Positions 23,344 to 34,709 of a DNA stretch of 64,000 nucleotides are shown here, in pieces (the first letter of the stretch is position 1; each line of letters opens with the position of its first letter). The notes beneath the pieces were generated by a model. The model was not told where the DNA came from. It made no database searches and was given only the letters and a program-made list of their open reading frames with translations. A program made the translations under genes and the position numbers. The stretch comes from Strigamia acuminata (lineage: Eukaryota > Arthropoda > Chilopoda > Geophilomorpha > Linotaeniidae), in contig OX442315.1 of NCBI GenBank assembly GCA_949358305.1, positions 1,736,001 to 1,800,000 of the forward strand. Reading direction: 5' to 3'.

Positions 23344-24126
23344 TGTTGCGCACACCGGGGTGCGAAAAATCCTTCGAAATCGTTGAAAATCCTCGGCAAT
23401 CGTCAGCCGCTTCGCACACGTCGTGCGGGAATAATCCAACGAAAAACAGCTAGAAAAATAGATGAAAACATTAGAAATAAGTTCACAAATGTTCATTGTC
23501 GTGATTCGACTTTGTGGTTAAAGATAATAAATAATACACTCGGGAATACAATATACTTCAAATACTGCTTTATTAAACACGCTTACTAATACAAATATAA
23601 GTTAAGATGTTTCCTGTGATGGTCCTCGGATTCGGCTGCGAATACGAGTTGCCGCTAAACAATGGCGGATCCAATTGTTTAGTCCTACGCGTGGTCTGTG
23701 TTTGTTGTCTAGGGTATTTCCACGTGTTATAATGAACACGCGAGAATTCGCTTTCTCGTGCGAATTAAACGAATATCGTTCGGATATTTATTCTAGCGTA
23801 GATTGGCTACGCTAAATAAATGTGGCTGTTGTACAGTTGAAATGGTCAGCGGGCACCGGTCCTCGATCAATCCGTGAAACGGCCTGAAAGGTGAGGTAAA
23901 TGGTGCTCTTGCTGAATTGTGGTAACTGTAGTGTCGTTTCCGGTCAAGCGTTGGCGTTATATATTAACCGGAAATGACGTCATATGCAAATCCTTCTGAT
24001 TATGCAGGTTCGCAGAAACACGAGACTAGTCAGTCTAGTCGGTATTTCTAGCGCGCTCTAGTGGCGAGAATTAATAACATGATAATCGTCGCTAATTACT
24101 TCTTCAGGTGATGCCGAATCACCACA
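23344..24126 (-). repeat. Candidate Copia 5' LTR
   Basis: On the plus strand the block starts TGTTGCGCACACC and ends GAATCACCACA, giving TG..CA termini. On the minus strand it carries a TATATAA promoter-like box near 23960 and AATAAA near 23570, in promoter-then-poly(A) order. It lies about 440 bases upstream of gag. There is no second copy in the window to prove it. A purine-rich stretch at 24127-24140 (minus: GGGGAGGGACG) could instead make it a 3' LTR of another element. Confidence 0.5.
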
Positions 24127-24316
24127 CGTCCCTCCCCGAGAATAAATCATCGGGGCCCCTTTAAAATAAAGGTGGAACAATATTTAATCATAAATAATCT
24201 TTTTATTAAATGAGGATGAATGATGAACAAAATATTTTACATTCTTGAAATTGATACATAAATAGTTTCAGGGTTTTTTAGAGAAGACAGTCTTCTCGTT
24301 ACGAATTTGTAATTAA

Positions 24317-27300
24317 TTATTTCTTCAAGTTATCGGCGTAACTTGGCTTATCTTCCGAACTTGGTTCGTCCAGGTTGGGAGATGTGGTCAATCTTGAAGA
24401 GTAGTCCGAGGGATCTTCGCTCTCGTTCAAGTAGAAACGTAAGTGACCTGGCGCTTCCAGCGGGTTCCCCGTTCGTTCGTGGGCCCAAATCGGCGGCAAA
24501 AAGGGCGACATCCCCTGATTGGTGTGATGAATTCTTTGGGCTTCGGCAATGCTGGTTGGCGCGCGATGAGCTCGGAGCAGTCGTTGATGTTGGATGAAGC
24601 GATCGCCTCCGGCTCCGGCTTCGATAGCATTCTTCATCCAGACATAAAGAGAATAGCCACGGTCTGGGGTTTGGAGTAATTTTGTTTCAGTGTCCTTCGT
24701 CAAGGACAACCCCGAGAAGTACATCCGGAGTCTGGCGGCGATCTGAGGTTCTGCCGTCTTTGAAACCTTCATGCTCGATTTTGGGCGGAGCATTTTTCTT
24801 TTTGTTTCCTTCTTTTTGAGCGAGACTGGTTCGGCCAGTGGCTCGGAAGGTCTATTTTCCTTCGGCGGAGGCGGAGGAGGAGGCGTCGGATCCCTGGGAG
24901 CCGGAGTTTCCACGACTGGTGTGGTCACCGAAGATGACGGGAGCGGATGTTGAATGATCGCTCGAACGTTCTGGTAGGAGGCCTCTGGATCCGGGTCCTG
25001 GGCTACCATTTGGGCTCGAATTACTGCTGCGGAGGGCACCAGACGTGCCCAGCTGTCTACGAGAGCCGGCGGGACTTGGAAACCCTCGTGGGCCACTACG
25101 ATCCAGGCTGCCACAGCAACACGTGCGTTTCGGAAGGTGGCGGCGGCCAGCAAAATCGACATCAAGTCGGTAATGGCAACCACGATCCTCGTATTCCAAT
25201 TTGGATGATCCCGATTCTTGTTCTGCGTATATTCAATCGAGATCCGCTGAAGATTCGTGATGACGTTCTGGATCACGTTTTGTTGGTACGAATCCATTTC
25301 GCACAAAAGTGCTCTGGCCTGCTCCACGGTTGTGACGTCCAGGAATTGTTGCAACGTTACCTCCGAAGGGTTGATTGGAGTCGAGGCTTGGACGACTGCT
25401 GGGGCTGGCAACATCGGATTGGGTCCCGTGGATGTCGTTGGCTGAGGCACAGATCTGACCAGACGTCTTGATTTTTCCGGTTCGGGCTTGTCCCAAACAA
25501 TTGGAGTTCTCGTTGAAGTTGAAGCTTCGGGGATAGTTGGGAGAGGTTCGACTTTGGCTGGTCCAAAGCGAGCTTCTCGATGTTTGAGTTGTTCTTCAGA
25601 ACTCAGTGTCGGTGCGCCGATTATTACTTTCTTGCGAAAGGCGCTTGGGAGGCTGACGCTGGATGTTACGCTTCTCGTCTGCGAGAGTTCCGGCTTGATG
25701 AAAGCACTTGGCGCCGTCTCTAGACTCGAGGCGGTCGAGAGAGTCGGGCGGTAGATTGGTTTCGGCTGCATTTGCTGGTATTTCATAACCACCGCGAGGA
25801 GATCCGCCTGAGTATACATCTTCTTCTGCTCGGGGACCTCGTCGATAATTACCTCGTCGTCGATCTTCATTGGTTCGGGACTGTCCCGAATGGATCGTGT
25901 ATCTTCGTAGCGTTTCCTATCTCGCTGTCGTATTTCCTCTTCACGATACGCTTTCCATGAACGTGCGCGACTCTCCGATCCTCTCCTTCTTCGTTCGTCT
26001 TGTAGACGGAGGTTCTCTCGTTCACGTCGGGCTTTCTCATCACGTTCGCGTAGGAACTCCTCTCGGTGTCTGTTCCACGATTCTCTGTTTTCCTCCCGCC
26101 GTCTGAAGTAATTTCTACGATAATCGTCCCAACTTTCTTGGTTCTTATCGCGTCGGCGTTGATCTTCTCGGCGGTCGGGGCGTTCGTGTACATTCTCTCT
26201 TCTTCGGCTGTTTGACGGGGCGTCCCTGGATTGAAATCGTGATGTTTTTGGGATCTCAGTCCTCCCTAGGCGAGAGAAAGCGCTTGGTTTGGCCAGGCGT
26301 TTCTTTGTCGCGGGTTTCTTATTCTGTGCGCTGCTTGGCTTGTCCAGGCATTGTTTCTTCGCTGAGCAGCCTCCTTCGTCGTGCTCGTTGGAGAGACGTT
26401 TCTCGGCCTTCTGGCGTTTGCGACCAAAGAAACCTAAAAAGTGCAATTGGTGCATTGCTCGTTGCGAGGTAATAAAACCATGTCTTGGCCTCCAATCTGG
26501 GCGGTCGGGTCGATCGTCTCGGATCTGCTGGAGCCAAATCTTAATTTCCTCGGTCGAGTAACCGTCCGGCTGCAGATAATCGAAAACTTCATCATGAGCG
26601 GTCCGCCTCACCTCCTCGTAATACGCCATATGGATTTCGTGTTTCTCTTCCTCCGTTTCGGCGTCGCGCCATTGCTCGTACACTTCCCATCCCCGTTGGT
26701 CGTCTGGAAAGGCGGCTCGTATTAGTGGATTCGGGATTGGCGCTGGCGGATCCATATTTCTTGAAATTACCGCCCGTAAAGCTGCTTGGTATTGGCGCGG
26801 CATGTAGTGGATCAACGTTTGCTGGCTGGACCAGTAGCGGCTGATTGCACGAGATAATAAAAGGCGAATTTTCCATGGTTCAAAATCAACCGATTCTTCG
26901 AGCGCTTGTCGGAACAGTATGGGGATGACTTCACGCCATAAGCTGCCTGCGGAAACTCTTTTCGGGTCGATTTGCCCCCACGTAGTGCGATATCCGTCCT
27001 AAATATTAGAATATTAATGAATATATTAGGATCGTTGATTAATTTGTCATTTTTTAGAGATTCTTTCGTCTAACACAAGATGGCGTCATGGTCGGCCATG
27101 TGCTTTTCGACCACGTGTCTTGAAGTTACTTTTTCTTTCGGCATTTGATTAATTTTGACAATTTGTCACTTAAAGTTAAATTATTTCTTCGTTCGTGGTC
27201 AGTCCACGAACTTATTTCGTATTTTTAATTATTGATGATTGAATTTTTTCTATTTTTTACTTACGTCGGGTTGGACATCGGGTTCATTGGGTTCGTCCCA

Positions 27301-27414
27301 ATTTCCCTCTTCGTTGTTTACGACTATTTGTAACAAATCCACTTGATCTTCATCGTCATCCTCGGAAGCGTTGTTTAGGGCCCGTTCAATTTCTTTCTTC
27401 CAATCGTTTCTCAT
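24317..27414 (-). CDS. Spliced 943-codon gene sharing a retroelement pol module
   Basis: Two exons joined by hand: 27414-27265 (50 codons, acidic, start MRNDWKKEIERALNNA) and 26998-24317. The intron has donor GTAAGT and acceptor TTTAG, both phase 0. Without the intron the large frame would start only at 26815; the joined frame adds 61 codons that read well (DGYRTTWGQIDPKR). Middle residues are Arg/Glu-rich and probably disordered. The C-terminal third matches the extension of Gypsy-1 pol: AW.VV..EG.QVP.AL, then the ten-residue block QRLLRAHRAP, HTN.G, W.HERT..P.E, EDP.D.SS and SYA near the end. No RT, protease or integrase is present. It may be an accessory gene of another retroelement or a captured host gene; the function is unknown. 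Confidence 0.75.
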
Positions 27415-27703
27415 TTTTTCGGAAATTAATTTGATACTTTGATTTTACGGCTGCCTCGTGGTGATCGTCGCTTAGTCGGAGATGACAGTGATAAGTGTGG
27501 GTCGGGTTAGAGGTTAACTATTAGTCTCATGTCATCTTTGATTGGTTTGGCCAATTAAGACGCATTGTGGGACGTAACAGGTGTCCCCCCTGTGGTTGTT
27601 TTTATCGATTGTTTTGAGACAATGGCTGGAGTTGCTTTATTGTTTTCCGACGAGTTTTCCGTCTTTTATGAACGGGTTTGGCTTGTGTCGGCGCATACCG
27701 TAT

Positions 27704-28210
27704 TGTTACGTGGCCAGACTGACTACTGTTTGACCACGTAAATACTTATTTGTTATAACTGGGGGTTTGTAATTGCATTAAGTTAAGCTAACATTTAAAC
27801 TGTGTTGCTAACAAGAAGGAACTGAAGAGGACTCATTGTATTATTATTAAAATATAACAGTATGTTTATTAAACCATAAATACAATCTGAAAACAAATAT
27901 AATTTAACTTAAACTAAATTCTAAAACTATCTTAAGAATAACCTAAGACTAAATAAGCATGAATAACTTTTGGGATGGGAAAACCTAGAGATGCCACAGC
28001 AATAACTGCTTGTCAACCTCTGTGCCAATTTGGCTCTTGTCAAACATTAAATAGAGCTCGATCGTTCTATTATTCCGTGATAGGTAAAGTCATTACCTCA
28101 TCCGCTTAAGGCGGACTCTAGTGAGAGTTTTAGGGGTTATTCTCTAATGATTAACTACGGAAGCGAGGTGGCGACAGCTGATTCACAGCGTGCTCGTCCA
28201 CCGCGTAACA
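27704..28210 (-). repeat. LTR-like block, possible solo or 3' LTR
   Basis: Termini are TGTTACG (27704-27710) and CGTAACA (28204-28210), a perfect 7-base inverted pair of TG..CA type. On the minus strand the block is preceded by AAAGGAGGGGGC, a good polypurine tract (28211-28222), so it would be the 3' LTR of a minus-strand element whose body lay above 28222. No second copy is in the window. A second TGTTACG/polypurine pair occurs near 27573-27592. Confidence 0.5.
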
Positions 28211-28708
28211 GCCCCCTCCTTTAGCTTTTTCGGACTCTCGAAAACAAAATACCTAAATAATTAACCTAATTAGCTAACCATGTTATTCATGTTTATAAGT
28301 CTATTTCCCATGTTATTCATGCTTTTACATAATTCACACTTCATTTCAAACAATAAAATAATCAAACACAATTTCAAACTATGAAATCAAATGATATGTC
28401 AATTTCAACACAATACACTCTATAAAGATAACACTTTTTGATGTTTTTCCCACTTATATTAATTTTTTTGTTTACAGTTTTCCTATTTTCTATACAAACT
28501 TAATAATTCAAAGAAAATAATGCATTACATTCAATGTGAATGAAAAATGAAAACAATTATAAAATCAAAAAAAATAATATCAAATTCAAAATAATGAAAG
28601 AATTACGCTGTCTCTGCTCGCTCCAGTATACCTGGGCTCACATCATTGACAAAACAATGAAACAAATAATACAAAAAAAATAATATACACACAACACTTA
28701 ATGTCCAA

Positions 28709-28807
28709 TTAAGGCTGGTTTTCCTCCTTTTCGAATGGGATCAACTTCTCGTGTAGAATTTCGTACACTATACGCTGGCGCAATTCGATGGGATGGCCAT
28801 GGCGCAT
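28709..28807 (-). CDS. Small open frame, 32 codons, unrecognised
   Basis: Starts MRHGHPIELRQRIVYEIL and ends in KEENQP followed by a stop. The frame is open a little upstream (GPYIKDRDN). Amphipathic helical content is plausible, with a faint resemblance to helix-turn-helix segments of transposases. It lies 490 bases upstream, in minus sense, of the LTR-like block and may be the tail of a decayed element. Low confidence that it is a gene. Confidence 0.25.
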   Translation of the reverse strand: MRHGHPIELRQRIVYEILHEKLIPFEKEENQP

Positions 28808-28810
28808 GTT

Positions 28811-29400
28811 GTCCCTATCCTTGATATACGGTCCATTCAAGTTTAATATGTACAAAAATTAAATTAAATTCATTAATGACCAATATAATATACAATCAAT
28901 TTGTCTAAATTTCATTAAATTTCTAACTTTAACCCTATGGCGCGCATGCGGATTTCGCGGAGTGCGAAAGGGACCCTATATTTAACATTACGGCGGCCTA
29001 TACCTTGACCCCCTGTTCGCAGTCTCGTGGCGGATTCTGCGGATTTCACCTATTCGTACAATCCGCACGATCGCGCGTGTTTTATCATTCTTGGCAAACC
29101 GTTTTTTGAAAACGCGTTGTAACGCATCCTCAACTTTACAAATCTCGCTTAGCGCGATCGCGCTATAACGCTTCTTCGTGTCCAACAAAAACAGCCGATT
29201 AAAAACGAAACTTCGGGTTTCGCTAAAACGCGATTTTGATATCGGGAAGGGCACGTGACCACGTGGGTAAAAATAGAATCGAGTTTCGTGAAAACCTAAT
29301 TTGGAGAAACGGCGTGGTGGTTTTGCGAAATATATCACATGTCACGTGATCGGACGTTGGATCTCGTACATAAACGTTCGTGCCTGGTCAAACCAGAGTC
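28811..29400. other. AT-rich spacer with repeat-related head
   Basis: No gene seen. The segment around 28980-29010 (TTACGGCGGCCTATACC ... TTCGCAGTC) recurs near 51020-51060, so the repeat family described below begins here. Confidence 0.5.
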
Positions 29401-29406
29401 TTTAAA

Positions 29407-29797
29407 AAATATAAATGCATTTCCCGATCATAGGATTAATTTCGCGCCGTGTGCTCCAGTCATTAATTAGGTTATCTTCGTCGCAACTCGTCATAATAAA
29501 ATTTTTACAGAAAATCAATCGTTTCGTATTTTATTTTCACTTTCCGGGAGTCTCGCGTCGTCGTAGTCGACGCGAGTCTCACCGAACGCGTTCTGCGGGT
29601 TCGGCGAGCGTTTTCAGATCGGGGCGGACCGTCTCGTATAGTACCGGGCGCGCCTCCCCAACTGACCGGTCGATGGTTATATAGTTTAAAATTTCCTCGA
29701 CCGAGTAAACGGTCGATGCTTCAGCGTCCGGTCGATGATGTGGCATTTGTGCGCGTTCATCCCGTGTCTCTCAGACTGGCCTTCGGGCCGGTCAAAA

Positions 29798-29836
<39 letters not shown>

Positions 29837-32100
29837 ATTGGCCGTAAAATTGGGGCAACTGGGGTCGCTGAGCGGCGGCGGTGGCGGCAGCAACGACAGC
29901 CCCGACGACTCGCCCCGAAAATAAGTTTCCGCGTCGGCATCCGTTCGTTCGTTCGTTCGTTTAAACGTGCGCGCGGTCGCGTGCATCCTACTCGTGTCTG
30001 ACGTGGCGATCGGTACGGAGTAAAAAAAAATCACCCGAAAAAGGAAAGACGATTAAAATTTTAATTCTCCGGTCGTGGCACCGACTTTGCGGTCCGTGCT
30101 TTAACCGATAATTAGGTTATCTTCGTCGTAATTCGTTGGAATAAAAATTTTATAGAAAATGAGCCGTTTCGTATTTTATTTTCATCTTCCGGGGGTCTCG
30201 CGCCGTCGTTGTGGACGGGAGTCTTCCCGAACACGTTCGATGGGTTTTGCCAACACTTTCAGATCGAACTCGGGACTCGGGCCCGCCGCTCGGTCGAGCG
30301 GCGCACAGTACCCGCCGAGCGGCGCGGTATCCGATATAAAAACACCCTTGCTTCGCCACGGTCTCAGACTGGCCTTCGGGCCGGTCAAAATAATAAATAA
30401 ATAAATAAATAAATAAGTCCGAAAATGGAACGTATCCGTCCCGACGAATAGATGCGGTTGGGGTCGTTGAGCGACGGCGGCGGCAGCGGCAGCCTTGACG
30501 ACTCGCCCCGAAAATAAGTTTCCGCGTCGGCATCCGTTCGTTCGTTCGTTCGTTTATACGTGCGCGCGGTCGCGTGCATCCTACTCGTGTCTGACGTGGC
30601 GATCGGTACGGAGTAAAAAATATCACCCGAAAAAGAAAGACGATTAAATTTTTAATTCTCCGGTCGTGGCACCGACTCTGCGGTTCGTACTTTAACCGTT
30701 AATTAGATTATCTTCGTCGTAATTTACCGGGAAAAAAAATTTGTAGGGAATCCGTTGTTTTGTATTTTATTGTCATCTTCCGGGGGTCTCGCGCCGTCCC
30801 AGTCGATGGGAGTCTTTCTCAACACGTTCGATGGGTTTTGCCAACACTTTCAGATCGCCAGCGGAACTCGGGCCCGCCGCTCGGTCGAGCGGCTCAGTAC
30901 CCGCCGGGCGGCGTGGTAGCCGGGTTCTCGCTTCCAGTGGCTGTAGGCGTCCTTCTTGAACGCCTTCCTCGCTCTCTCGGTCTCAGACTGGCCTTCGGGC
31001 CGGTCAAAATAATAAATAAATGAAGAAACAAATAAATCGGAAATAGAACGCGCCCGTCCCGACGAGAATAGGGGCAAATGGTGTCGTTGAGCGGCGACGG
31101 CGGCGGCAACCCCGACGACTCGTCCCAAAAATAAGCTCCCACATCGACACTCATCCGTTAGTCTAAACCTCTTGACGTGCATTCTACTCGCGTCCGACAG
31201 ATTCGGTTCGTTGTGGGCATAGAAAACATCCGCACACCGATACGGCATGTTTCGACGTCGATGCGCGACCGCGAAGCCGAGTCCCCGGCGACGTACATAC
31301 TCGCACAAGCGCGTTCGCGCGCGCGATATTGCGTGTGATGCGATGCCGATGAGCTCGACACGGTCTTTCGACGCGGGCGTCGATAATAATGTCCGTCAAC
31401 GTGGATAAATGCCCGCAGAGTGCTTTGTGTTTATGGCAACGCACCGGGACGCAATTAACCAACCACTTACGAAAATTCAAAACATAATTGTTTAACAAAA
31501 GGAAACTCGTATAATGTTGAAACGATAAAGAAAACGCAAAATTTAGATTCAAATTCAGATTCGAATTGGGTAAGATTAGGTCAGGTTAGACCCACAAACT
31601 CTGGGGGAGCGACACGAAAATGAAAAGGGCGCACCTATCGCTTATAGATGTCTGGCGATCGACAATGGGTGGACGATTAAAGTTTAAATTTCGGATCGTG
31701 GTATCGGTTTCGCGGTTCGTATTCCAATAGTTAATCACATTATCTTTGTACCAAACGACCGATACAAAAGTTTTGTAAAATATCCGCCGTTTTATATTTT
31801 AATTTCACCTTCCAGTTGCCACGCGCTGTCGTAGTTGGTGCGAATCTCCATCAACGCATTCGACGGGCTTCGAGAGTGATTCCAGTAATCCAGACCAATC
31901 CTGGCCCTCGCGGAAATCCGGAGGGTTTTGGTTTTCCGCGATTGTTTTACTCACTTCTGTGGTTTTTCTACTGTATGAGTTAATAGATGTTCTTTTGAAC
32001 GTCTCTCTCTGTACAGAATACGGGGCAGCTGGCGCCGACAAGCACCGGCAGCCCCAAACAATTTGTTCAAAAATAAGCTTCTGCAAGATGTTTCGTAAAA
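29407..32100 (+). repeat. Array of four copies of the anchor/hairpin repeat
   Basis: Copies have anchors near 29465, 30110, 30700 and 31729 (TTAATTAGRTTATCTTCG-like). Each is followed by a TCTCGCGCCGTCGTAGTCGA-like inverted repeat and a terminal hairpin. The first three have the UUCG hairpin (29774-29793, 30367-30386, 30986-31005) followed by (AATA)n. The fourth has the GGGGCAG/CAGCCCC hairpin (32022-32055). All copies are on the plus strand. Short open frames in these copies are not conserved and are not called. Confidence 0.8.
31380..31600 (+). repeat. Trailing module of the repeat (copy 1 of several)
   Basis: Holds GTCCGTCAACGTGGATAAAT, TATGGCAACGCACCGGGACG and AATGTTGAAACGATAAAG. The same string of motifs recurs in the same order at about 35430-35640, 38555-38770, 47250-47420 and, in part, 51100-51280, always on the plus strand. 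Confidence 0.75.
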
Positions 32101-32553
32101 AAACCCGACGGGATTCCCATTTTTAACATTATGGTGTTTTTTTTTTTTATTGCCACCAAAGCGCGCTACCACCGCAAATTTTCCCGCGTTTGCCATGTAC
32201 GCGCCGAAAACCACAGGCAATGAACTTTTCCACAAACTGAAAAACAAAATATATGGGTAAGCGCACATGGGCGAATAAAACAAGATTAGCCCAGTTTCGG
32301 AATTTATTGGGTCGACGTTTTGTATTCACGCGTGACGGGGGCACCACATGTGGAAAACGCGCGAATCACGCGCGTCTACGCACATTGGAAACTTAGTATT
32401 AACGTTCGTTTCGAGTTAAATAAAAACGACGACCGTGACGAGGACCACAAAGACGGCGATAGCAGGATTCGTCGGAACAACGAGGATTGCCAACGAGAGA
32501 GACCCGTTCATTCGCCAACGCTCCATAGTTCAAACTTAAATCGTTCTCGGACT

Positions 32554-32572
32554 GCCACCAGATGTCACATCA
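32554..32572 (+). promoter_or_regulatory. Shared promoter-proximal motif, copy 1
   Basis: GCCACCAGATGTCACATCA. It lies about 115 bases before a GTAAGTAAG donor at 32670 and about 270 bases before the ATG of the zinc-finger gene. It matches motifs at 39813, 42567, 55492 and 63589. Confidence 0.55.
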
Positions 32573-32732
32573 GCCGCTCACGACATACACACACTTTGGT
32601 TCGGCAGCTTATATCAAACGCGCGCGTTTCATCTTCCGTCTGATCCTCACTACCACCTCGTGTTCGTTGGTAAGTAAGTTTGATGCTTTGTGTGATTTCT
32701 CGGTCAATGGACCACGCCCACGACCACAATCA

Positions 32733-32782
<50 letters not shown>
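32733..32782. repeat. (TC)n microsatellite
   Basis: About 50 bases of CT dinucleotide repeat in the inferred 5'UTR intron of the zinc-finger gene, directly before its acceptor at about 32796. It extends the polypyrimidine tract. Confidence 0.9.
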
Positions 32783-32784
<2 letters not shown>

Positions 32785-32826
32785 ATTTACTTTCAGTTGT
32801 TTACTCGTCTCACAAACAAAAGGAAA

Positions 32827-33375
32827 ATGGCGGAAGCACCACAAGAGGAGGGTGGCGGCAGGTCATACTCCTGCGCTCTATGCGATGATAAACACCCCGA
32901 TAGTAAGAAACGGTTATTTATTTACTTATTATTTTATATCTTTTGTTCTATATCTTTTATTTATTTTATATACATAAATATTTTTTAATTTTATTTTAAT
33001 TTTTTTCTTCTTCTTCTTCTCCCCCGCCCCATGTGCCTCAGGACCGAACGGATTCTTCTGCGTCGACGTCTTTCGCCATCAGCGACAGCGACACAACATC
33101 CACAAGGACGTGAAAAATTTCTCGCGCGAGCTCGTCTGTCTGGCATCGGTGAGTGTCCGATTATCCTCTTCACTCACACACTAGTTAACTAATTCGTATT
33201 TTTATTTTTTCCCCTTTCTTCTTAGGCGTTGAAACGAGTGCACCGACTCAACGGGCGACGCTGTCCGTTTTGTGCGGCGACGCCCTCTCCCGGGGATCTC
33301 GTCACTCATTGGGCGGAGGCACACGATTACCAAGCGCCCGCCGGAAACGATGGAGGTGGCGTCAATGGACATTAG
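32827..33375 (+). CDS. Twin C2H2-like zinc-finger protein, 110 aa
   Basis: Three exons: 32827-32902, 33042-33148 and 33226-33375. Introns are phase 1 (GTAAGA...CTCAG) and phase 0 (GTGAGT...CTTAG). The product starts MAEAPQEEGGGRSYSCALC. Finger 1 is CALC then 18 residues then HQRQRH (Cx2Cx18Hx4H). Finger 2 is CPFC then 11 residues then HWAEAH (Cx2Cx11Hx4H). The same two spacings and both intron positions recur in the large gene at 55671-61060. A 5'UTR exon probably ends at 32669, with a further intron to TTACTTTCAG at 32796. The role is unknown; nucleic-acid or protein binding is the usual role of such fingers. Confidence 0.75.
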
Positions 33376-33578
33376 TTTTTATTTAATTTTATTTTTTCCC
33401 CATAATTTGCACTGTCCAACTCTTCTTCATTTGCTTTTATTTGTTCTTTACTTTTTATTATTTATCTATTTATTTAATTTTTTTTTTTTTTTTTAATAAA
33501 AAAGAAAACAAACAAAAAAAAATCCACATTAATCATTGTTATTGTTATCATTATTACAAATACACGGTCAATTTTTTA

Positions 33579-33860
33579 TTATCCCGCGTCTTCTTTGCCA
33601 GCCTCTCGATTCTCTTTCTGAGACTCGTCGCCGTCTCCTTCGTCTTTTTCTGATGTGACTCTTACCACACCCACATGGACTAACGCGCTCACCACTGAAT
33701 GCGACAAAAGAACGTCTCCATCTGGAAGCATCTCGACTCTCATGGGGACGTTTCTGTTGCCTTCATTCTTTCGTTCCTCCTCCTTCGTCGCTCTTTGGAC
33801 TATAAGATCCACCGTCTTCAACCTGCCCGTCGGCGCACGCGGGATGGAAGCGGCGGACGA
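33579..33860 (-). CDS. Terminal exon of an unrecognised acidic protein
   Basis: Begins after CCTTTTCCAG at 33860 and reads 93 codons to a stop: SSAASIPRAPTGRLKTVDLI at the start, then a Glu/Lys/Asn-rich tail. Hydrophobic positions alternate in VVSALVHVGVVRV, suggesting beta strands. The first exon is not settled: short ATG frames at 33993 and 33981 have weak GT donors. A copy of the shared promoter motif lies at 34013-34031 on the same strand, which supports a start just below it. Confidence 0.5.
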   Translation of the reverse strand, partial: SSAASIPRAPTGRLKTVDLIVQRATKEEERKNEGNRNVPMRVEMLPDGDVLLSHSVVSALVHVGVVRVTSEKDEGDGDESQKENREAGKEDAG

Positions 33861-34012
33861 CTGGAAAAGGAAAGAAAACAAATAAAAAAATAAAAAATAA
33901 ACGAAAAAATGAACAAATAGTGAGAATCTCAACGTGATACCCCTTTTTTTCAGATTTCACTTCCATTTGTCCAATTTTCATTACGAAGTACATTACATTA
34001 CGTTTCGGTCAC

Positions 34013-34031
34013 GGCTTCCGTCAGATGGCGC
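34013..34031 (-). promoter_or_regulatory. Shared promoter-proximal motif, minus-strand copy
   Basis: Reads GCCATCTGACGGAAGCCG on the minus strand, upstream of the 33.6-33.9 kb gene. A diverged duplicate of about 75 bases around this motif lies near 34406 (GCCGAGTGGCGCTG ... TAACTATATTTAATGCC). Confidence 0.4.
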
Positions 34032-34039
34032 TCTGGTTT

Positions 34040-34700
34040 ACTTAAATTTTGCCGTAAATTGCTTTTTTCGCCTTTGTAACTATATTTGATCCAAAAACTA
34101 ATGACGCCATCGTTTTCAGCGCCAAATTACACGTAGGAAACCTCATTTAATCATTAAAATTGTTCAGTTTTAAAAATCAGTCTTTTTCAAATTTCCCACC
34201 AAATTTGCCACGCGGTTGCCGACTTCGGTGGATCGTAACGGTACTTTTTCTTGACCAAATTGAAAAATAAAAGATACAGGCAGGTGCAGATTTGGATTTC
34301 CAGTCGAATGAGACTGATTTCAAAATTTATAAACCTCATTTCGAGATAGAAAACAATATTTTTCAGTTTGCGACGAAGATTTCTGCCTCCATTATAGCTT
34401 ACGGGATCCGCCGAGTGGCGCTGTTTTCCATTACATTTCGCCGTAATTTAGCATTTTCTTCTTTTTAACTATATTTAATGCCAATTTCATATTTATAATT
34501 GGAAAATAGACCAAAAACTGCACCAGAAAAGTCTACTTTCCAATCGTCCGATTAATTTTTTAATTCATTTTTTTGGGATATTACACAAACCGGAAGTACC
34601 GGAAGTAGAAACATTACATACAGGTCACGTGACCGGACGTCGAAGACGGACAGACAGAGCCGTTTCATTATTAGACTTTCTAAACACAAGGTTTAGAAGT
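34040..34700. other. Spacer without recognised gene
   Basis: AT-rich. It contains the diverged duplicate of 34018-34095 at about 34406-34480. No convincing coding frame was found. Confidence 0.5.
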
Positions 34701-34709
34701 CTAAAAAAT

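Larger units (their letters stand above)
18300..24126 (-). mobile_element. Decayed Ty1/Copia retrotransposon, 3' end lost
   Basis: Minus-strand element with gag, protease, integrase, RT and RNase H in Copia order (integrase before RT). A candidate 5' LTR lies at 23344-24126 and a leader at 22907-23343. The 3' LTR is not present: only 113 bases separate the RNase H stop from the end of Gypsy-2. The rest presumably lies left of the window, separated by the Gypsy-2 and Gypsy-1 insertions. Confidence 0.82.

Noticed and set aside
24127-24140. Purine tract suggesting that 23344-24126 is the 3' LTR of the 24-27 kb gene.
   Set aside because: No matching 5' LTR is seen above 27414, and the block sits correctly as a Copia 5' LTR. 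It is left as an open alternative.
29686-31361. Arg-rich open frames in the repeat array.
   Set aside because: They are not conserved in frame or length between copies of the same repeat.
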